Shown one piece after another: positions 23,040-33,225 of a DNA stretch of 64,000 bases. Location: contig JARGSG010000006.1 in the NCBI GenBank assembly GCA_030374805.1, forward strand, positions 1,240,001 through 1,304,000, read 5' to 3'. Origin of the DNA: Gracilaria gracilis. Lineage: Eukaryota > Rhodophyta > Florideophyceae > Gracilariales > Gracilariaceae. Every line of letters begins with the position of its first letter. Position 1 is the stretch's first letter. The position numbers and the translations under genes are program-made. The notes beneath the pieces were generated by a model. It was not told the DNA's origin. It searched no databases and was given only the letters and a program-made list of their open reading frames with translations.

Positions 23040-25020
23040 CGCGTATCCACGTGGAGCACTCCAATTGGCATGAAGCAATCGCTCAACTGCTGCCGGATCA
23101 CGTGTCTGTGACGTGGCGCGCTCGACGACGCCATCGCACAGTGGCCATCGCACAGTGGCCATCGCACAGTGGCCATCGCACAGTGGCCCTCGCACAGTGG
23201 CCCTCGCACAGTGGCCCTCGCACAGTGGCCATCACCGTCGATCCGCAGCATTCAAGCTACGGCGACGGCCGTCGCACCGCCCTTCGTTGCGCGGCCGCCT
23301 CGCCGCGCGGCTGGCATTCGACTTTGACGCACTTTTGTCTATCACCCGGCGCAGGAAGCTCCTGCTGCCACACCGCGCACCGACAGCCCTTGTCTTTCTC
23401 CGCGTCTACGCTGTCATGAAAGTAAAAGATCAGGCAGAAGATGGTAGTAATACAGGGTAACGTCTTAAACGCGCCTGAAGGTTTTCATCATCCGATGGGC
23501 GCTTTGTGCAGCGCGCATCATCCCGATGGACCCGGCGAAGGAGATACGCAGCCTGGAAGGCGTGGAGTACGCCACGGGGGGAACACTCATTGAATTTTCG
23601 TGCTTGGAATAGGTCGCAAAGTGCGTGCATATGAAAAACGCAATGCTGATTCTGGGCTATCGCCGAAGCTCATTTCAGTAGCCCTGTTTGCCGATGATGC
23701 ATACAGCTCTCGCCGCTTCTCTAGCGCTTCTTTGGGGAAGAGAACTACGACTGTCTCCAATGAGCGTATGGTTGCCAAGAAAAGGACATGTGGAAGGGTT
23801 CGATGCTCGACTAATTGGAAGGAAGATCTCCAAGCAGAGCTTCGGAATACATTTGCGTGTGGATGATTGGCACAAGGCGCCGATTAAGACATACTAATTT
23901 TGGGTATCTACGGCGGAAGCGTTGGCGCGGGGTTAAAGCATCAGACCCTCCTCAAGGCGCAGCGTGCTACGCCACCCATTTTGGGAGTACTTGTTTTCTA
24001 TGAGCGGCACGTTTAGTCAAAGGAGGCAACAATTGTGAGATGGAGGGTGTGCCAAGACTTGTGTCATGGAAATATGGATCCCAGGAGCACCACTTCATCC
24101 TGGTGATCGAGTATTTACGGCATGATTCTCTCACCCAGCCGGCAACCATGCTTTCGCAAGTTGAACACTTTCGATCATTGTTCGATCACATTGTTCAGAA
24201 CGGCCTCAAGATCCGATGCAGCCAGCTTACCAGTACGATGTGATCACGCGAGAAGAACTCCGCCACGCTCCAGACTTGAGTGCGCATGTGGCACAGCAGG
24301 AATGAATGTGCGCCAGGCACAACAGAACTATTGAAGAGCGTCTCGCTACGCTGTACGTTCCTATGTTTGGCCTGTAGAGTACGATGTCGTCGGGCGCGTC
24401 GTTGGCTAACACTCGCGCGCCGTCGGTGGAAGGTTGGCGGGTATGCGAAAGCGCCGGTGATCGCTGGGGAAACAACATTGACGGTGCTGAGATATCCATC
24501 GGCGCATTCGAGATGTGGGTTTAGGAGACACAACAAACCGAATGAAACATGAACAAGTGAAGAAGACAGAACATGTCGGATTAAATAAGTTCGGGCTGAA
24601 TGTTATCGAAACCCTGCTACACCAGGTGCTCCTATCTAGCAACACGTGCCGTCTATCGCTAATAGCACGCGAGGGAGCCCGCAATCAACCGTGAGTTTCA
24701 TCGTCATCTCCCAGCACCGTTTCCATCGACTGGAACGCGCTAAGCCCTGTCGAAGAATGTTGCAGTTTCTAAGAATCTTGACGATCTCCCAAGATTGGAC
24801 CTTGGAGCGAAGTGAAGAATCGCAAAAATTCGCAAGTGCGTAATACTCTTTACTCAGTGATGGACTATTTACATCATTCCGATATCATTATTATGATATG
24901 GGAATGATGTGATTGAGATCTAGTAAACAATGTCCGCCAAGGTGTAGACATGCAAAGAAGCATACAGTATTCCCCAGAATTCTTTGAAAATGCGCTTCTT
25001 CTCTCCTTTCCCTACCATGA
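23040..25020. repeat. Diverged duplicate block B, copy 2
   Basis: Collinear with 9815-11385 but longer because of insertions, including a 14-bp tandem array at 23132-23229 and about 100 bp near 24470-24590. It ends about 10 bp before the stop codon of the minus-strand secreted-protein gene. Confidence 0.75.
23132..23229. repeat. 14-bp tandem array, 7 units
   Basis: Four copies of CATCGCACAGTGGC are followed by three copies of CCTCGCACAGTGGC. The paired block B copy at 9.9 kb lacks the array, so it expanded after that duplication. Confidence 0.95.
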
Positions 25021-25028
25021 CCCCGTGG

Positions 25029-25520
25029 TTACCTAAAGAATTTATGCCATTGGGAGTCATCTGGAAGCTCGTCAGCAATACTGGATCCAATACAGTACTT
25101 CGAGAACGAGTCTAACCATACTAAGGTCGGAAAAAGGTTGACCTTAGTCTCCTGGAGGAATCGACAAGACTCGGACTGCTTCTTAATACTTCCCAAAGCG
25201 CTACAAAATATGAGACGACGGTCGCTATCATCGAACGGTTTGGTAACTTCGATGAACCTGAGGAAACATATACAGGATATAACGGCCTTGTATTCTTGTA
25301 TGTTGCAGTACTTGTAGCGCTCACTCGGCACCCGTGAGGGCACTGCGGATATCACCGGCATTCCAAAATCTCTTGTAGGTTCAGCGGAAGGTTCGGAATA
25401 TGTTTCCGTCGACCCAATAGAAGGGGTCACGAGCGGCAACGATTCGAAGTTCGAGCTAGGGGTAAGAGCATACGGCTGAACGGCCAAGAAGTGGATGATG
25501 CAAACTATTGTGAAATACAT
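25029..25520 (-). CDS. Secreted six-cysteine protein, copy 2
   Basis: The frame codes 163 residues starting MYFTIVCIIHFLAVQPYALT, a signal peptide closely similar to that of the copy at 14058. A Ser/Thr/Pro-rich linker is followed by the same six-cysteine domain (YC, SCIC, FC, SC, YC) and the near-identical LFPTLVWLDSFSKYCIG. The linker differs markedly while the Cys domain is strongly conserved, a pattern expected from selection on the mature domain. I start at 25520 and not at the upstream in-frame codons because this is where the signal peptide begins and it aligns with the paralog. The gene is convergent with block B copy 2. Family unknown. Confidence 0.75.
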   Translation of the reverse strand: MYFTIVCIIHFLAVQPYALTPSSNFESLPLVTPSIGSTETYSEPSAEPTRDFGMPVISAVPSRVPSERYKYCNIQEYKAVISCICFLRFIEVTKPFDDSDRRLIFCSALGSIKKQSESCRFLQETKVNLFPTLVWLDSFSKYCIGSSIADELPDDSQWHKFFR

Positions 25521-25735
25521 TCTCGAAGATGACATTCCGGAGGTAAGATGAGTGGTTGATGAGCAGTTGTTGAAAGCGACAGCTTCTAGGTGATCCACTT
25601 GAGTGGAAGGAGGCGAGAATGAGAAAACTGGTAAAGAATCAAGGGATATTGTTTGAGGCTTCGTTAGAGTTGAACGGTTGATCGATATCGTGGCGGTGGG
25701 TTGGGTCGATCGGCGGCTGTCGCATCAGCTTGGCA

Positions 25736-25742
25736 GTTTATA
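25736..25742 (-). promoter_or_regulatory. TATA box of the secreted-protein gene, copy 2
   Basis: On minus TATAAAC lies about 215 bp upstream of the ATG at 25520, at the position of TATAAAA in the paralog. Confidence 0.7.
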
Positions 25743-26579
25743 CTAAACTGAAATCAGCGTACAATCCACCTGAGTCAACTTGACTGTGAACAGCCATTAG
25801 AATGCGACTGTTCGATACCATGGCGTTTGGGTTCTCATCATTCAGTGCGCCGTATCAGTGATACGTGCTGTGTCCTGCATGACCGCCAACTCACCATAGC
25901 TCTTCGTCTTTGCTTACTGCTAAAGTAATTTTTTTTTTTTTGCCTTGGGGCTCTAGACACCGTGGCCCTTCGAAGAATGTTGAATCAGCTGAACGATATT
26001 CGAAATTGCTACACCAGCTTCCTGTCAGTTGTTGAAAGGCACCAAAGGTGATGTTGGCAAAAAGCCCTAGTTTGAACCTTCCCGATGGGATCACAATGCA
26101 AAAAGCGTGTTTTCATGGTAAGTATGTAGTGTAGATATAGCGCAGTAGTATTTCTTTCAATTTCATGTGCACAATGTTCCGAAGTAAATGGTCCAGCAGA
26201 TATCACGATTGAAACGAGAACGCATCTCTCCGCGTCAGAGGCTATATGGTGAGTCGAACAAAGAGCGTGGGAAAAGTGCATTCTGATGGAGAATACATGT
26301 CCGGCACACGGGTGCTGCTGCAGACGGTGGGCGCGGGAACTACGCCAGACATGGGTGCTCATCTTCAGTGCAGATCTCGCTCCGTTTAGGGTGGAGCGTT
26401 GCGGAGCATGCATTGACGTGTCTTTGTCAGCACTTCCGAAACTGAACATCATCAAAGTCGGATCATCCATTGTGAACGTCACTCTGTTGAACTTTACGCG
26501 TTGTTGAAGTGCCCGTCATCCTTTTAAAGTATAAAGTTGGGGCGAACGCCTCTAGCGCGACGATAGCGCTCCACTTCAG

Positions 26580-26750
26580 TTGAAGTACAGGTACATGAAA
26601 TTTCACATATCATCATGCTTATAAATCTGGAAGAAATTGTGAAAGTTCTTTTAATTGACACACGATCTAATTCATCCCTGCAGAAAGAATTGAGCTTGTC
26701 TCGAATCGCTCCAAAGCGATCTTTCATTTGCTGTAATGCAAAAGGAAACA
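26580..26750. repeat. Dispersed repeat C, copy 2
   Basis: Paired with 22838-22995, same orientation. Beyond 26750 the flanks differ. Confidence 0.7.
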
Positions 26751-26898
26751 CATCAGTCTGACGGCGGATTGCTGCACGGCGACAAGTGGCGTCAACAAAC
26801 GCTCTCTCACACCAATTGTGCCACCCCGCAAGTAGTTGCGAACTCGCAAGTAATTGCGAGCTCGCCACGTGCCGCCACCACCCCTGCTGTGTACATGA

Positions 26899-26934
26899 GC
26901 GCACCACGCGCACCACGCGCACCACGCGCACCAC
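26899..26934. repeat. 9-bp tandem repeat, 4 units
   Basis: GCGCACCAC is repeated four times inside a GC-rich stretch (about 26820-27070) that has open frames on both strands only because of its composition. Confidence 0.9.
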
Positions 26935-27316
26935 GCCCAATCTCGCCCACCCGCCCCAGCGTCCGTGACGGGCGAGGTCGCACGGCCGCCAGGCTCCGCC
27001 GCGCGCCCGCCAGCGCCCGCCAACGCTCCCGTCGGATTCGCGGCGCGCACGTTCAACCCCACACCACGTGACGCCCATCAAAGACCCTGTTGTTGAATGT
27101 AGGGTATTCTTTTCGCTGCCGAAAGGGTTTGGCAAAAAAAAATGTAAATGGGCACAGAACAGGGTACACTCACGTTGAGTTGACTACTCTTGTGAGTCGC
27201 CATCCGATTATTCAGATGGGCTTTTATGCGTACCCTTGCCGAGCTGGTTGACCGCCAACTCGGCAAACTATTTTGATTCAGTATAGTATACAGTAGTAGT
27301 ATATCTCCTGGCAGTC

Positions 27317-27321
27317 TAACG
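27317..27321. other. Target site duplication TAACG, left
   Basis: TAACG before the left LTR of copia-1 is repeated at 33221-33225 right after the right LTR. Confidence 0.88.
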
Positions 27322-27458
27322 TGTAAACTAGGTAGTCAAGGCCACCAATTGGAACGGGACACAGTGTCCACACGTTCCAATTGGTGGCCGGATAAAAGGA
27401 CAGCGGCCGACGGCCGCAAGCCACCACACCTGGACAAGAAAGGTGCGCACTTGTTACA
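27322..27458 (+). repeat. 5' LTR of copia-1 (137 bp) with hairpin
   Basis: Begins TGTAAACTAG and ends TTGTTACA. It contains perfect 17-base inverted arms at 27340-27356 and 27373-27389 around a loop that is itself self-complementary (GGACACAGTGTCC). A TATA-like GATAAAAG at 27391-27398 follows the hairpin. At 137 bp it is short for a copia LTR. Confidence 0.92.
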
Positions 27459-27470
27459 TGGTAGCATTCG
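27459..27470 (+). other. Primer binding site of copia-1
   Basis: TGGTAGCATTCG begins immediately after the LTR. Its first eight bases are complementary to the 3' end of initiator tRNA-Met types that end TGCTACCA; beyond that the match is not established. It thus seems to use a conventional 3'-CCA primer, unlike copia-2. Confidence 0.65.
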
Positions 27471-27535
27471 CGACAACGTTCCCTCCGACCGACCGGTGGC
27501 GACGCTGATAGCCGGAAGACCACAGCTTCTCTTCT

Positions 27536-28125
27536 CTGTCGACGGCGCCGCCTCGCGCCTTCGACCGCGCCACCTTACCCCCCCTCACCGCGCCGCCTTG
27601 CGTACCCCTCTGGCTGCGCCGCCTCGCGCTCTTGGCCGCGCCGCCTCCCTCCCTCGGCCGCGCCGACTTGCGCCCTCGGCCGCGCCACCCCTCGACCTTG
27701 GCTGCGCCGCCTTGCGCCCTCGGCAGCGCCGCCTCTCCCCTCCGGCCGCTCCGCCTCTCGCCTTTGGCCGCGCCGCTCGGCGCCCTTGGCCGCGCCGCCT
27801 CTCTCCCTCGGCCGTGCCGCCTTGCGCCCCCGGCCGCGCCGCATTGCGCCTTTGGCCGCGCTGCCTCTCTTCCTCGGCCGCGCCGCCTTCCTTCCTCGGC
27901 CGCGCCGTCTCTCTTTCTCGGCCGCGCCACCTCCCTTCCTCGGCCCCGCCGCCTCGTCACCCTTAAGCCGCGCCGCCTCGACTGCACCCACCGGCCGCGC
28001 CGCTTCGTCTACTCCCACCGGCCACGCCGCCTCGCCCCCACGGGCGGCGTCGCCTCGCCTACCTCTGGTAGCGCCGCCTTGTCTCCCTTGGCCTGCACCG
28101 CCACGCCTCTTTCGGCCGCCCTGGC
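27536..28125. repeat. 22-bp GC-rich tandem array in the copia-1 leader
   Basis: About 27 degenerate copies of a 22-bp unit with core GGCCGCGCCGCCT, most regular between 27780 and 27960. Because 22 is not a multiple of three and stops are absent from the unit, long open frames appear in several frames on both strands; these Pro/Arg/Ala-rich frames (for example 27349-27966, 27632-28222) should not be taken as genes. Confidence 0.88.
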
Positions 28126-28814
28126 GCAACGTTTAGAGCCCATATTGTCTACGAGGCGTGGTGTGTTGGCGCGCAAGGCACCGGATTACCTCCCTGGTCC
28201 AGAACTACAGGTTGAGCTTTGAAGTCTCGCTGGCACACGGGAAGCTGCGTGTTGTCGTGTTTTCGACGGGCGGAAAGTTGCGCCTGTTGATTAAGAGCCT
28301 CTGTTGCCTCCCTCGTTGAGGAAATTGGCACTTTAGTCGAGTTGGCAGCTCGCAAGCCGAGTACCGGTAGGGAATCGACTGGGGGCTTGTACCAAGTTGT
28401 GGGATTTGATATCACTCCGTATAACCGGCTTTGCTGGGGGTGCTCTGTCTGCCCACGAGGACGGGGTGCCTCGTCGTTTGGCCCGAACGGAGTAGATCGC
28501 CTCGCTCGTACAACGCAAGAGACTAGAGAGGGTGTACTGGTGAAAACATATCTCCCTGTTAGTAACCTCCTCTGGACGTCTCGTAGTTGCAACACGCATC
28601 TCGTTCTGACGCACGCAGAACTTGACAGGCCGAAGTAAAGCGTGCCTCACCGGGAGAGAGTTTACCCGGAGTCAGAGGTCTGACCTTTAGGGGTACGGGG
28701 CTAGCACCCCCTGCCAGTGACTCTGAGTAAGAAGTATCCCTCTGCCAGTAGGGGAATGGGGAAGAACATACACTACATTTGCCTGTCCGCTCCCGCGTTT
28801 GAGATCACTCCGCG

Positions 28815-31800
28815 ATGGAAGCTGACAGAGAGCACGAGTCGAAGCGCATTCCACGGCTCGAAGGAAATGCTGATTACTACACTTGGCGAATCTACGTCCG
28901 GGACCTCATGCATTCCCTGCAATCTCTCTTCGTCCTCACCGAGCCGCGACCAGACGAAGGCACTGCACAAGCTCGAAGACGGTGGGACGACGCCGACCGA
29001 AAGGCACGATCTGCCATCGTGCAGAACCTCGGTACGCAACCGATCGTCGCCGTATCCGAGTTACTGGAATGAGAATATTGCTCGGCCTTGGAAGTTTGGT
29101 CTAAGTTGGAGTCTACTTACAAAAAGGACAACATACAATCCAAGATGAACCTAAGGCAGAAGCTGACCACGTTAGCATTCAAGGACGGTGACGAAATACA
29201 ACAACATTTACTGGAACTTGAAACCACTTTCCTGGAGCTCGCTCGTCTCGGCGATCCACTAACCGACCGCGAACGTACAGCTACACTACTGCGGACGCTG
29301 CTTGACTCATTGATGGCTATTACTCTACTGGCTGACGCGAACAACATGGAGTACGATCAAGTTGTTTCGCTCGTCCGTTCCGAGATGGACCGACGAAACC
29401 ACCGCGTCTCTAGCCTGAAATCAAAGCCAACGGATTCAAAGAATAACAGCAAGCACCCGTATCCTGCGGCACAGAAGTCAAGCTCGGGTCGCCAGAGGCA
29501 GCCCCCACGAAAGGCCTCAAAAGGCCTTGAATGTTGGAACTGCGGACGAATTGGCCATATACGTTCCGAATGCTGGTCTCGCTAACGAACGAGAGATAGA
29601 AACAATCCCACTAACCGCAAAAGTGGTCGTTCCAAAGAACAATCTCGTGGTCGAAACAACAGCAAACGACACAAGGAGTGGGACAGCACACACGAGCCAG
29701 CCCACAGTAATCGCAACAATCATAGACGAAACCAGCGCAATAATGCCGATCACGAGGATGGATCACCGCGCGGCTTCATTGCCATAGCGCACTCAAGCGT
29801 TTCCCAAAGCGATGAAGTTCCCACATGGTTGGACTCCGGCGCCACACATGTTTTCGTCAAGGAGAGAAACTCTTTCTGGGAATACCCTTCAACACGACGC
29901 CAAACCGTTCGAACGTGCGACCGATCCTCAGAAATAATTGGGCATGGCACTATCAGACTACCAATTGGAAAAGGTGTTATTCTACCGGCAAAACACACGC
30001 CTTCTTTCGATTCTAACCTCGTTTCCCTCTCTGTCCTTTCACAACATGCCCGTGTTGAATTCTCCAGCGGCAAAGAAACGAAGTTCCTTATCAAGGATCC
30101 AACTACGGGGCAAATCATCCACACATCTACTTCGAAGGACGGACTCTACCCTCTACCAAGTCCAACACCACCTCCTCGAGCACATGGATCCATCCTGGCT
30201 CCAGGTAACACAGCCAAAGATTGGCATTATAAACTGGGACATCCGGGACGAGAAAGACTTCTCGCATGCGTGAATCAATGCGAAGGGGTTCCAAGACTCT
30301 CCTCCACGGAAGTGAATAACGTTCACTGCACGCCCTGCATCCACGCACGGAGCAAACGTGCCCCACTCCAACATACGACGTCAGTGGCTCCTCATCCATT
30401 AGAACTCACCCACACCGATCTTACGGGCCCCATTAATCCTCCCTCACTACAAGGATCTACCTACATTCAGGTACTCATCGATGATAACACAAGGGTCTGT
30501 TCGGTCTACTTCATGGACAAGAAGTCCCAGTTCTTTCAGTCTGTCCGATGGTACAAGGCTCGCGCGGAAAACGAAATACCCCCCAACCGAATGTACCGCG
30601 TTCGCCTTGACGGGGCGGGTGAGAACAGATCGGACGACTTCGTCACCTACGCAATGGAAAGCGGAATGATTCTCGAATACGCCCCACCGTATGACCATCA
30701 GTCTAATGGTGTTGCAGAGAAGATCATTCAGGACTTGTGGAAGATGGCACGTACCTTTCTACAAGCTTCCGAGCTTCCGCTACAACTCTGGAAAGAAGCC
30801 ATCTCACACGCAAACTTCCTGAGGAACAGGCTGCCAAACTCCCGTATAGACATTAAGATACCGTACACCCCTTGGTTTGGGCGAAAGCCCGACTTTACGA
30901 ACATCCTCAAGTTCGGCCAACCTGGACACGCATTCATCTACAGGTCGGAAACTATAGCGAACAAGAAGTTACTTCCACGCGCACTCCCAAGTCACTTTGT
31001 CGGCATGCAGAGCCCCCGCACTTTACTAAGGATATACGTTCCATCTTTACGGAAAGTGATTAAGTGTCGAGACAGGGACTTTAAGGTGACAAAAGAGTGT
31101 CTACCTTCACTAAACGAACTCATCGACTTCTCCTCTCTACGACGCATAGAAGCCGAACGAGATATGAGAGAAGAGGACGAAGAACATATGGACGCATCCC
31201 TGGCCCATTGCATGATCGCTCGCTCCCGCTCTCAAGATCTCGGAGACCCCGGAAAAGCCCACATAAGTTTCGAAGAAGCTCGGAACATCCCCGAATGGGC
31301 TCAAGCAATTGACCGGGAGTTCAACGCGCTCGTGAACAGGGGAACATGGGAATTGGTCGCCAAGAGGAATGGAATGAAACCACTTCCTTTCCTATGGACT
31401 TTTCTGGTTAAGCACGTAAGCGCTGATCCTCCTAAGACCCTCGCTAAAGCGCGTTGCGTAATCCGGGGCGACAAGCAGCGCCCTTACTTGGACTTTGACC
31501 CAGACAATATCTACGCACCAGTAGCACGCCTTGAGACTATTCGTCTCACCATCGCAAAGGCAGGCGCTCAAGGACTTATACTGGAGACAATGGATATCAG
31601 CAACGCATACTTGTACGGAGATCTGGACGAGCCTTTGCTAATGGAGCAACCGCAAAACTCTTCTGGATCTTCGTACGTCCCCGGAAAAGTCTGCTTGCTC
31701 AAAAAGTCAATCTACGGAGCACGACAAGCCGGACAGATCTGGGGATCTCTGCTCCACGACGAACTACTGCGCCACGGGTTCAAACAATCAAGCACGGACA

Positions 31801-32831
31801 GCCGTCTCTATATTTACAAATCCACAGGCGGCTCGCTGAACCTAGTGGTGGTCGTTGATGACATTCTCATGTTATCAAACTCTCGTTCTCTCCTGAATGA
31901 TTTCAAGGAAGAGATGCGGAAACTTTTTCAAGTAAAGTTTCTGGGTGAAGCGAAGTCCTTTGTAGGACTGGACATCGAACGAGACAGGAATGGCGCAAAG
32001 GTCCGTCAAACTAGGTATGTGGATAAAATCCTGAAGGAGTATGGAATGTTAAACTCCAACTCGGCACGAACACCACTGCCTTCTCCCTGCGACTTAACTG
32101 GACGCGGCGATGATGAGTTGAAACTCTCGCCCGCGCCTCACGCCCGCTACCGTAAGATGGTAGGGCATATGATGTACTTGGCCGTATCATCCAGGCCCGA
32201 CATAATGTTCGCAGCTTCGATGCTGGCAAGGCAAGTTCACGATCCCTGCATGAGGCATATCGGACTTGCAAAGAGGGTACTGCGGTACTTGAAGGGTACA
32301 AAAGAACTGTGCTTGTCCTTTCCAACAAACATATCAGCACCAATGGAAGCATACTGTGATGCAGACTGGGCTGGATGTCGTGAGGCTAGAAAGTCTGCAA
32401 CAGGCTTATTGATCAAGGTGAACGAAGCACCGATTATGTGGACGACGAAAAAGCAAACGATCATTGCTCTGTCATCCGGAGAAGCCGAATATATTGCACT
32501 ATCGTATTGCGGGAAAGTCTTGACATGGATGAGAAGACTCTTCTGGGAACTACGCAACGATGAGGTTCTCGAAGAACAAGAGCCTAGAATGTACCCTATT
32601 CCTATATTCACTGACAGTTCTACAGCGCTGTCAATTGCAGGTAATCCTAAAACTTCTGAAAGGAATAAGCACATTGCTCTGAAATTTCATCATGTGAAAG
32701 AGCTGGTGAAGTTTAGGATTGTGAATGTTGAAGAAATAAGGACAGACGTCCAACCTGCAGACATTCTCACAAAGGCCGTGCGCTTTGAGTTGACAGAAAA
32801 ATTAAGCCTCCTTTGCGGTCTTATGGTTTAA
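28815..32831 (+). pseudogene. Copia-1 Gag-Pol, one frame with two stops
   Basis: From ATG 28815 one frame runs to TAA 32831, interrupted by TGA at 29070-29072 and TAA at 29583-29585. Gag ends in a zinc knuckle CWNCGRIGHIRSEC (about 29533-29574). Protease shows WLDSGATHVF at about 29826. The pre-integrase zinc motif has HYKLGH and HCTPCI (30220-30360). Integrase has THTDLTGP, RLDGAGENRSD and NGVAEKI, covering the DDE triad. RT starts near WTFLVKH (31396) and has VVVDDILMLS, where V replaces the usual Y of YVDD. RNase H has YCDADWAG, SSGEAEYIALS and closes with ADILTKAV. The stops separate Gag's N-terminal part, the knuckle-bearing part and Pol, so the copy is probably inactive unless stops are suppressed. 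Confidence 0.9.
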
Positions 32832-33083
32832 GGCGTTTTTCATTCTGTACTGACCTTACTGCACTTTTGTTTCTTGTCTTGTTTGTGTTTTTGTGCTTAT
32901 ATACTACAGTTACTAATCTAGGGGATATCTTTTGCGATGCTATACCTTTTCCTTAGAAGCGCAGAATTTTCCCAACGGGTTTTGCTGCGGCTGAGGTTTT
33001 TAATGGTAGCCATTGCTTTTCAATAGTGGTAGGGAATGTCTATACGCAAAGTATTGTTCTTCGAACATGTTTGCGAGGGACGG

Positions 33084-33220
33084 TGTAAACTAGGTAGTCA
33101 TGGCCACCAATTGGAACGGGCCACAGTGTCCACACGTTCCAATTGGTGGCCGGATAAAAGGACAGCGGCCGACGGCCGCAAGCCACCACACCTGGAGAGG
33201 GGAGGTGCGCACTTGTTACA
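33084..33220 (+). repeat. 3' LTR of copia-1 (137 bp)
   Basis: Same length and hairpin arms as the 5' LTR; differences cluster in the segment before GGTGCGCAC. A purine-rich GCGAGGGACGG just upstream (33073-33083) is the likely polypurine tract. TAACG follows as the TSD. Confidence 0.92.
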
Positions 33221-33225
33221 TAACG

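Larger units (their letters stand above)
25029..26170 (-). repeat. Duplicate block D, copy 2 (inverted)
   Basis: Inverted relative to 13420-14558, covering coding region, leader, TATA box and about 430 bp upstream. An A-tract (about 12 bases on minus, at 25929-25940) is unique to this copy. A 157-codon minus frame at 26009-26482 overlaps the upstream part but is not preserved in copy 1. Confidence 0.85.
27322..33220 (+). mobile_element. Complete Ty1/copia element on plus (copia-1), 5.9 kb
   Basis: Two 137-bp LTRs flank a gag-pol frame and the whole is bounded by a 5-bp TSD (TAACG). The LTRs differ at about six positions, so this insertion is older than copia-2. The leader between primer binding site and gag is unusually long (about 1.35 kb) and contains a 22-bp tandem array. 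Gag and Pol lie in one frame, broken by two stop codons. Domain order is that of Ty1/copia. Confidence 0.94.

Noticed and set aside
23132-23229. CRISPR-like array
   Set aside because: Direct 14-bp head-to-tail units without spacers in a eukaryotic context; a simple tandem expansion.
26524-27135. 203-codon minus ORF
   Set aside because: Runs through GC-rich tandem repeats (CACCACGCG) and repeat C; openness is explained by composition.
27349-28222. Long Pro/Arg/Ala-rich ORFs on both strands
   Set aside because: They arise from a stop-free 22-bp tandem repeat and appear in several frames at once; no start context or domain.
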